Assembly (NCBI RefSeq): GCF_000171815.1
Contig: NZ_ABGR01000019.1
Coordinates: 1-37,792, forward strand
Direction: 5' to 3'
Length of the DNA: 37,792 nucleotides
From: Vibrio sp. AND4
GTDB taxonomy: Bacteria > Pseudomonadota > Gammaproteobacteria > Enterobacterales > Vibrionaceae
Within the stretch, counting starts at the first letter, position 1, and the number at the start of each line of letters is the position of its first letter. The position numbers were made by a program, and so were the translations under genes. Positions 32,627 through 37,792 of the stretch are shown in pieces. The notes beneath the pieces are model-generated. The model saw only the letters and a list, made by a program, of their open reading frames with translations, did no database searches and was not told the origin of the DNA.

Positions 32627-33298
32627 ATGAAATGGCTTTCGAAGAGTTGGGCAGTGGCCGTCGTGTTGCTGGTGGGGTGTGCGGGTCGTGATGAATTTAT
32701 TCCACCTGAGCCAAACACGGAGGAATATGCGCCGCCAGTGTTGGATTACACCTTGCCAGAAACCAGGTTCGGTAGCCTTTATCGTCACCAATATACTATG
32801 ACGCTTTTCCAAGATCGCCGCGCATACCGAGTCGGTGATGTTCTGACTGTGCAGCTGTTTGAAGAAACGTCTTCAAGCAAGAAAGCGGGCACGCAATTTG
32901 GCAAAAGTTCTACCGTTGACTTTGCTGTGCCAACCATTGGCACCAAAACGATCAATGAGTTAGGCGTAAGTGTTGATGGCAGCCGCAGCTTTGATGGCAG
33001 TTCATCGAGCTCGCAAGGCAATAAATTACAAGGTGCAATCACAGTGACCGTGCACGAGGTACTGCCAAATGGTGTGCTTCGTATCAGTGGTGAGAAGTGG
33101 TTGCGACTTAATCAAGGTGACGAATTTATTCGTCTGACCGGCATCGTGCGTGTTGATGATATTAGCCGCAGCAACCAAGTTTCCTCTCAGCGTATTGCTG
33201 ATGCTCGCATCACCTACGCAGGTCGTGGTGCATTAGCCGATAGTAACGCAGCTGGGTGGCTGACGCAGTTCTTCAACAGCCCATGGGTACCATTCTAA
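32627..33298 (+). CDS. flgH: FlgH, L-ring lipoprotein (lateral)
   Basis: A 223-residue outer-membrane lipoprotein with signal MKWLSKSWAVAVVLLVGC and lipobox LVGC. Family blocks: GSLYRHQYTMTLFQDRRAYR, VGDVLTVQLFEETSSSKKAG, and ISGEKWLRLNQGDEFIRLTG. ATG 32627 is preferred because AAGGA lies six bases before it and gives a normal signal. The stop overlaps the flgI start. Confidence 0.95.
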   Translation: MKWLSKSWAVAVVLLVGCAGRDEFIPPEPNTEEYAPPVLDYTLPETRFGSLYRHQYTMTLFQDRRAYRVGDVLTVQLFEETSSSKKAGTQFGKSSTVDFAVPTIGTKTINELGVSVDGSRSFDGSSSSSQGNKLQGAITVTVHEVLPNGVLRISGEKWLRLNQGDEFIRLTGIVRVDDISRSNQVSSQRIADARITYAGRGALADSNAAGWLTQFFNSPWVPF

Positions 33299-34419
33299 TG
33301 AAGCCAAGAAATGCATTTTTTTCTTCTTTCCTTTTGGCTATGGCCTTGGGACTTCCTGCCACTTCACAGGCTGAAGTGGAAATTCCGATCATGGACTTGG
33401 TGGATGTTCAGGGCATCCGAGAAAACCAATTGGTTGGCTACGGTTTAGTTGTAGGTTTAGCAGGCCAAGGTGACCGTAATCAAGTGAAATTCACCGCCCA
33501 GTCGATCACCAATATGCTGCGTCAATTTGGTGTTCAGATTGATGACAGTATGAACCCGAAATTACGTAACGTGGCGTCAGTGAGCGTCACTGCATCGGTC
33601 GATCCAATGGCTGGTCCGGGTCAAACATTGGATGTGGTGGTTTCCTCTATCGGCGATGCAAAAAGTTTACGTGGTGGCACATTATTGTTAACACCACTGC
33701 GTGGTATCGACGGAGAGGTGTATGCCATCGCTCAAGGCAGTGTGGTCGTGGGTGGTTTATCGGCAGAGGGCAAAAGCGGCTCGAAAGTGGAGGTGAATAC
33801 ACCGACAGCAGGCCGTATTCCGAATGGAGCAACAATAGAGCGGGAAATCGAAACTGACTTTAATCAACGCGACGAAATTACCCTGAATCTTCGTAAACCG
33901 AGCTTTACAACAGCAAAGAATATTGCTCGAAAAATTAACAACACCTTTGGCCCAAACGTGGCGAAAGCGATCAATAAAGCGCGTGTGGAAATGCGAGCGC
34001 CAATGGACACTCAACAGCGCGTTACCATGATGTCAATGCTGGAAGAAATGAGCGTAGAAGAAGGTCGTAAACCAGCTCGAATTGTCTTCAATGCGCGCAC
34101 GGGGACGGTAGTGATTGGCAAGAATGTCAAAGTGGGCGAAGCCGCTGTTAGTCACGGAAATCTAACGGTTCGTGTCTCTGAGTCTCAACAGGTTAGTCAA
34201 CCTAATGCCTTTGCCGATGGTAAAACTGAAGTCGTGGATCAATCTCAAATCGATGTAAATGAGGATCAGGCAAAAATGGTGATTTGGCCTCCGGGAACCG
34301 AACTTAACACCATAGTTAATGCGGTGAACAGCTTAGGTGCCACACCAACGGATTTGATGTCGATTCTACAAGCATTAAATGAAGCAGGTGCGCTCAATGC
34401 TGAACTTGTGGTGATTTAA
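33298..34419 (+). CDS. flgI: FlgI, P-ring protein (lateral)
   Basis: A 373-residue periplasmic ring protein. Signal MKPRNAFFSSFLLAMALGLP...SQA, then VEIPIMDLVDVQGIRENQLV and GYGLVVGLAGQGDRNQVKFT, both strongly conserved in FlgI, and the C-terminal LNTIVNAVNSLGATPTDLMS. ATG 33298 overlaps the flgH TAA stop; the frame runs back to 33256 inside flgH. Confidence 0.96.
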   Translation: MKPRNAFFSSFLLAMALGLPATSQAEVEIPIMDLVDVQGIRENQLVGYGLVVGLAGQGDRNQVKFTAQSITNMLRQFGVQIDDSMNPKLRNVASVSVTASVDPMAGPGQTLDVVVSSIGDAKSLRGGTLLLTPLRGIDGEVYAIAQGSVVVGGLSAEGKSGSKVEVNTPTAGRIPNGATIEREIETDFNQRDEITLNLRKPSFTTAKNIARKINNTFGPNVAKAINKARVEMRAPMDTQQRVTMMSMLEEMSVEEGRKPARIVFNARTGTVVIGKNVKVGEAAVSHGNLTVRVSESQQVSQPNAFADGKTEVVDQSQIDVNEDQAKMVIWPPGTELNTIVNAVNSLGATPTDLMSILQALNEAGALNAELVVI

Positions 34420-34429
34420 GGAGTTAGCA

Positions 34430-34978
34430 ATGAAGTTAGATACGAGCAGTGATCAAGCTCAGCTCAATACCATGCTGTATCACGATAACAGTGCCCTAGC
34501 GAGCATCAAAAAAAGTCGTGACCAAGAGGGAGCGCTTGAAGCAGTTGCAGGGCAGTTTGAAGCTATGTTCTTGCAAATGGTGCTACGCCAAATGCGCAGC
34601 AGCAGTGATGTATTAGCGCACAAAGACAGCCCGTTTTCCAGTCAACAACAAGGTGTGTTTCGTGATATGTATGATGGTCAATTGGCGATGGAACTAGCGA
34701 AAAAGCAAAACTCCGGTATCGCTAAAATGCTGATTCAGCAACTCAGCCCTTCAATGAGGGAAGTTGCGTTCGACCAATCCCGAAATGTCTCTCCGGCAAA
34801 CGATGACAAAGAAACAGGTTTGGAACAAGTGTCACAACTTAAAAATGCCGAAATTACGTTGAAGACCGATGAAGTTAATCCCTCTCTACAAGCGGTCGCC
34901 TCTGTTAAACAAGTGCTCGGTGAAGCTGGGATGACGACCGCGTTTACTCAGCCACTGATCAGGAAAATGGAGCTGTAA
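34430..34978 (+). CDS. flgJ: FlgJ, rod cap, without muramidase domain (lateral)
   Basis: A 182-residue protein. Residues about 30-105 are the rod-binding domain (EAVAGQFEAMFLQMVLRQMR, FRDMYDGQLAMELAKKQ, GIAKMLIQQL), followed by a polar tail. Polar FlgJ proteins of gammaproteobacteria are about 310 residues and carry a C-terminal glucosaminidase; that domain is absent here, as known for many lateral systems. The transglycosylase at 25844-26584 may compensate. AAGGAG lies before the start. Confidence 0.92.
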   Translation: MKLDTSSDQAQLNTMLYHDNSALASIKKSRDQEGALEAVAGQFEAMFLQMVLRQMRSSSDVLAHKDSPFSSQQQGVFRDMYDGQLAMELAKKQNSGIAKMLIQQLSPSMREVAFDQSRNVSPANDDKETGLEQVSQLKNAEITLKTDEVNPSLQAVASVKQVLGEAGMTTAFTQPLIRKMEL

Positions 34979-36352
34979 ATGAACCTTGTCAATATTGCCC
35001 TCTCAGGTTTAAACGCCAACCGCGTAGCGCTGGACGTCACAGCGCAAAATGTGGCTAACATCAACACGCCGGGATACAGCCGACAACAAGCGCTGATGGC
35101 GTCCGTTGGCGATGGTAAGTACAACAAGCTCAGCCCTGGTATGGGTGTTGAAGTGACCAGTATTCGTCGTGTGACCGATCAGTTCTTGGTCAAACAAACC
35201 TGGTCGACCAACAGTTTAGCGGCTTATTCAGCAGGTTATGTCACTGCAATGGATCAGCTTGAAAACACGCTTGGCGCTGATGGTTTCAGTATTTCGGCTG
35301 GCTTAGATTCACTCAACGCCGCGCTTAATGATGCGACGGTGAAACCAGAATCAATCCCATATCGTCAGCAAATCGTTAATGAATCAGAAGCGTTGGCGCG
35401 TCGTTTCAATACGCTAACTGAGTCCCTACACAATCAACACAAAGACATGAGCGATCAACGCAATGCTGCACTAAGCCATGCCAACAGTTTGATGGCCAAT
35501 ATTGCCCAAGTGAATAAGCAGATTGTAGAGATGCAAGGCACTGGCGGGAATCCAGCTCAGTTGATGGATACCCGCGATCTGTTGATTGGTGAGCTTTCTC
35601 AAATTGTTGAAATAAAAACCACCGACCAGTCGGATGGCAGCATGCAGGTCACTCTGTCTTCTGGTCAGCCTTTGGTTATGGGTGGGGATTACGGTCAGTT
35701 GACGGCAAAGCCAAACCCTAGTGATCCTTACTTAGCGGATTTGAGTGTCGATTTCGCATCACAAAGTTTTATCATTGACCACTCAGTCGGTGGAAAATTA
35801 GGTGCGATTAATGATTATCAAACCCAAGTCTTGAAGCCAAACCAAGTGGCATTAGATGATATGGCAAAAGCGCTGGCTGATGAATACAACGCTGTGCTGG
35901 CAACAGGACAAGATCTTAATGGTAATTCAGGTAAGCCATTATTTAGTTACGATCCCGCCAATCCCGCCGCGAGCCTAACGATTACCAATATCGGTGCGGA
36001 AGAATTGGCTTTTTCGAGTGACGGTACTCCGGGCAATGCGGATGTACTGAATGACCTGATTCAACTCAGCAATAAACCCATTTCTGTGACGGGCTATGGC
36101 TCGCTGAGTTTAAACGATGCGTTTACCGCAATGGTTGGAGAAACCGCGATTAAAGCCCGCCAAGCAGAAGCCGATTACGAAGCAAAAGCTGCGATGAATA
36201 AACAAGCTCATGCCGCGCGAGATAATGTCAGTGCTGTGAACAGTGATGAAGAGGCGGCGAACTTGATGACTTTTGCCAACGCACACAACGCCAACATGAA
36301 AGTCATTAGCACCGCTAACCAGCTTTTCGATTCTGTATTGCAGCTATTTTAA
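34979..36352 (+). CDS. flgK: FlgK, hook-filament junction protein 1 (lateral)
   Basis: A 457-residue junction protein with N-terminal NIALSGLNANRVALDVTAQN and NVANINTPGYSRQQALM, and C-terminal SAVNSDEEAANLMTFANAHN followed by STANQLFDSVLQLF. It is shorter than E. coli FlgK (547), having a smaller middle domain. It starts immediately after the flgJ stop. Confidence 0.95.
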   Translation: MNLVNIALSGLNANRVALDVTAQNVANINTPGYSRQQALMASVGDGKYNKLSPGMGVEVTSIRRVTDQFLVKQTWSTNSLAAYSAGYVTAMDQLENTLGADGFSISAGLDSLNAALNDATVKPESIPYRQQIVNESEALARRFNTLTESLHNQHKDMSDQRNAALSHANSLMANIAQVNKQIVEMQGTGGNPAQLMDTRDLLIGELSQIVEIKTTDQSDGSMQVTLSSGQPLVMGGDYGQLTAKPNPSDPYLADLSVDFASQSFIIDHSVGGKLGAINDYQTQVLKPNQVALDDMAKALADEYNAVLATGQDLNGNSGKPLFSYDPANPAASLTITNIGAEELAFSSDGTPGNADVLNDLIQLSNKPISVTGYGSLSLNDAFTAMVGETAIKARQAEADYEAKAAMNKQAHAARDNVSAVNSDEEAANLMTFANAHNANMKVISTANQLFDSVLQLF

Positions 36353-36364
36353 AAGGAACCCGAG

Positions 36365-37265
36365 ATGCGAATCAGTGACAGTCAATTTAGCCAAATGATG
36401 CTGCAAAGCTTGCAAATCAACAACGCAGGTTTGGGGCATGTTCTCCAACAAATGGCCACGGGTGACCGATTAACCAAGCTTTCTGATGATCCAATGGCGT
36501 CGATTAAGCTGTTGAACTTGAGCGAGAAAACAGTGCAATCGATCAGTATCAAAGCAACATTGCCAACCTTAAAACGACGCTCTCTGCTCAAGAAACCCAC
36601 TTGGATTCGGTCAACGAGAGCTCGAGGAGAGTGTGCGTGATTTGGTGCTGTGGGGGGCGAACGGCACATTAACCGATGAAGACCGCAGTGGTATGATCAT
36701 CGAACTAAAAAGCTACCGTGATTCGATTGAATCTTCATTTAATGCTCAAGACGAGGAAGGCCACTACTTGTTCTCTGGTACCCAGACGGATACGCCTGCG
36801 GTAAGCAACCCCGCTGGTGTATACCAAGTAGATGGTAACAGTGACAAACGTGTTGTGACCGTCGCGAAAGGTGTGACCATGGATTCTAACATGACGGCCA
36901 AAGAGATTCTGGAACTTGGTGGCGGTGACAATGTGTTGAACCAAATCGATGCTTTGATTGCAGAATTTGAGAACCCGAGTCCGAATTTTCAAGCGGAAGT
37001 AGACGCCAGCCTGTCTGACATTGATGATACCTTGGCAAGTGTATTGGGCGCGATGACAGAAATTGGTGGTCGCCATAACAACCTCGACCTGATGGACAGC
37101 GCGCACGGCGAAAACAAGTTGTTCGTTGATAAGGTGACCAGTGACTTATCTGCATTGGACTACGGTGAGGCATCAGTACGTTTGAGCAACTACATGGCGG
37201 CGTTACAAGCAACGCAAGCTAGCTACGTGAAGATCAACGATCTCAACCTGTTTGATCGTATTTAA
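36365..37265 (+). pseudogene. flgL: FlgL, hook-filament junction protein 2, with two single-base deletions (lateral)
   Basis: The N-terminal 53 residues (MRISDSQFSQMMLQSL...KLLNL) are in one frame, about 33 residues (ENSAIDQYQSNIANLKTTLS...SVNES) in a second, and the last 215 (LEESVRDLVLWGANG... to NDLNLFDRI) in a third. Each switch is explained by one missing base: a G near 36520 (TTG-GAG expected) and a C near 36621 (AGC-CTC expected). With both restored the product would be 300 residues, normal for FlgL. The apparent GTG start at 36633 has no meaning. Either a real inactivation or assembly error in two base doublets. Confidence 0.88.
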
Positions 37266-37276
37266 GGAAGCATTAT

Positions 37277-37792
37277 ATGGTGATGAGCACAGTAGAGGTA
37301 AGACCCCATAGCATACGCTTGGGTGGGCAAGAACAAGCCTCTATCATGCCAACCCGCTCAGCGGATTCAAGCAGTGCGATTAAACCGCGACCTACGCAAG
37401 TTCAAGCTGACACAGCGTCAGCTTTTTCTGTTTCAGGAATTCAGCTTACGCAAGGTCAGCAACAAGCGACAGCAGTGCAAATTGCGTCTAAATCGTTGCA
37501 AGTGATTGGTAAAGAGCTGACTCATATCAAGCGAGGTTTGACCCAGGCTATCAACCAAGGCGCACAGAATGTTCCTGGTTTGCAAGACGGGTTAGTGCGA
37601 GCTAAAGCGACGATTCAAAAAGTGGTTGAAGAAGCTCGTTTTGATGGGCTCAAAGTAATTGATAACGAATTGCACCTTAAGTTGGATAAAGCAGATATTC
37701 GTCGTTTCTCTGTCCCAGGCTTGAACGTATATCGCTTGAGCGAGAAGGCGGAGCAAATCCGCTTGGACTTTCCGCAAGGTCAATCGGTAATG
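37277..37792 (+). CDS. Unknown lateral flagellar operon protein, N-terminal part
   Basis: The frame opens at ATG 37277, with AAGGAAG upstream and 11 bases after the flgL stop, and remains open through the window end (172 codons). It starts MVMSTVEVRPHSIRLGGQEQ. Heptad-like helical stretches (QIASKSLQVIGKELTHIKRG; AKATIQKVVEEARFDGLKVI) and the later IRRFSVPGLNVYRLSEKAEQ recall flagellin/hook-associated chains, but I cannot name it. Position after flgL matches lafW in some lateral clusters; this is a guess. Confidence 0.6.
   Translation, partial: MVMSTVEVRPHSIRLGGQEQASIMPTRSADSSSAIKPRPTQVQADTASAFSVSGIQLTQGQQQATAVQIASKSLQVIGKELTHIKRGLTQAINQGAQNVPGLQDGLVRAKATIQKVVEEARFDGLKVIDNELHLKLDKADIRRFSVPGLNVYRLSEKAEQIRLDFPQGQSVM

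Overview
The window comes from a Vibrio of the Harveyi clade (V. parahaemolyticus / V. alginolyticus type), most likely its second chromosome. The pointers are a complete lateral-type flagellar flgAMN/flgBCDEFGHIJKL locus, a Vibrio OmpA-like porin, a proline tRNA, Vibrio integron attC sites and the general gene style. Species assignment is inference.

Layout. (1) 1-5.9 kb, core-like: start of a VirK/YbjX (DUF535) gene, an M14 carboxypeptidase, an OmpA-family porin, and a divergent TetR repressor / old-yellow-enzyme pair with three matching operators between them. (2) 5.5-8.0 kb: small hypothetical genes, a GNAT acetyltransferase, tRNA-Pro(GGG) with promoter and terminator, and decayed sequence. 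(3) 8.0-12.7 kb: a SOS-controlled umuDC operon whose umuC is split by a decayed transposon. The transposon keeps one end (an array of 22-26 bp repeats) and the 3' part of a transposition-type AAA+ ATPase gene, and its cargo is a three-gene putative RiPP operon: a 60-residue precursor with two copies of ENRSMMGGWTIER, an HExxH protein resembling the alpha-ketoglutarate-dependent HExxH peptide beta-hydroxylase family, and an MFS exporter. This is the most novel system in the window. (4) 12.8-17.8 kb: an AT-rich block of unrelated small genes, mostly on the minus strand, with two clear and one degraded integron attC sites but no integrase (a CALIN-like cluster), plus a BRO-N protein, a MazG-like protein and several intergenic repeat families. 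(5) 17.8-25.5 kb, core-like: LysR regulator, small secreted protein, POT-family peptide transporter, L-serine dehydratase, membrane protein, DUF333 lipoprotein and Nudix hydrolase. (6) 25.6-37.8 kb: the lateral flagellar locus. On the minus strand are a lytic transglycosylase, flgN, flgM and flgA; on the plus strand, behind a sigma-54 promoter, flgB to flgL and the start of one more gene.

How the genes work together. The flagellar block encodes rod, hook, rings and junction proteins with their chaperone and anti-sigma factor. FlgJ has only the rod-capping part, and a separate transglycosylase in the cluster probably supplies wall cutting. flgL carries two single-base deletions, so as written it would not give a full-length hook-filament junction protein. 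The putative RiPP operon is self-contained (precursor, modification enzyme, exporter) and appears to have arrived by transposition, destroying DNA polymerase V in this strain while umuD and its LexA box remain intact.
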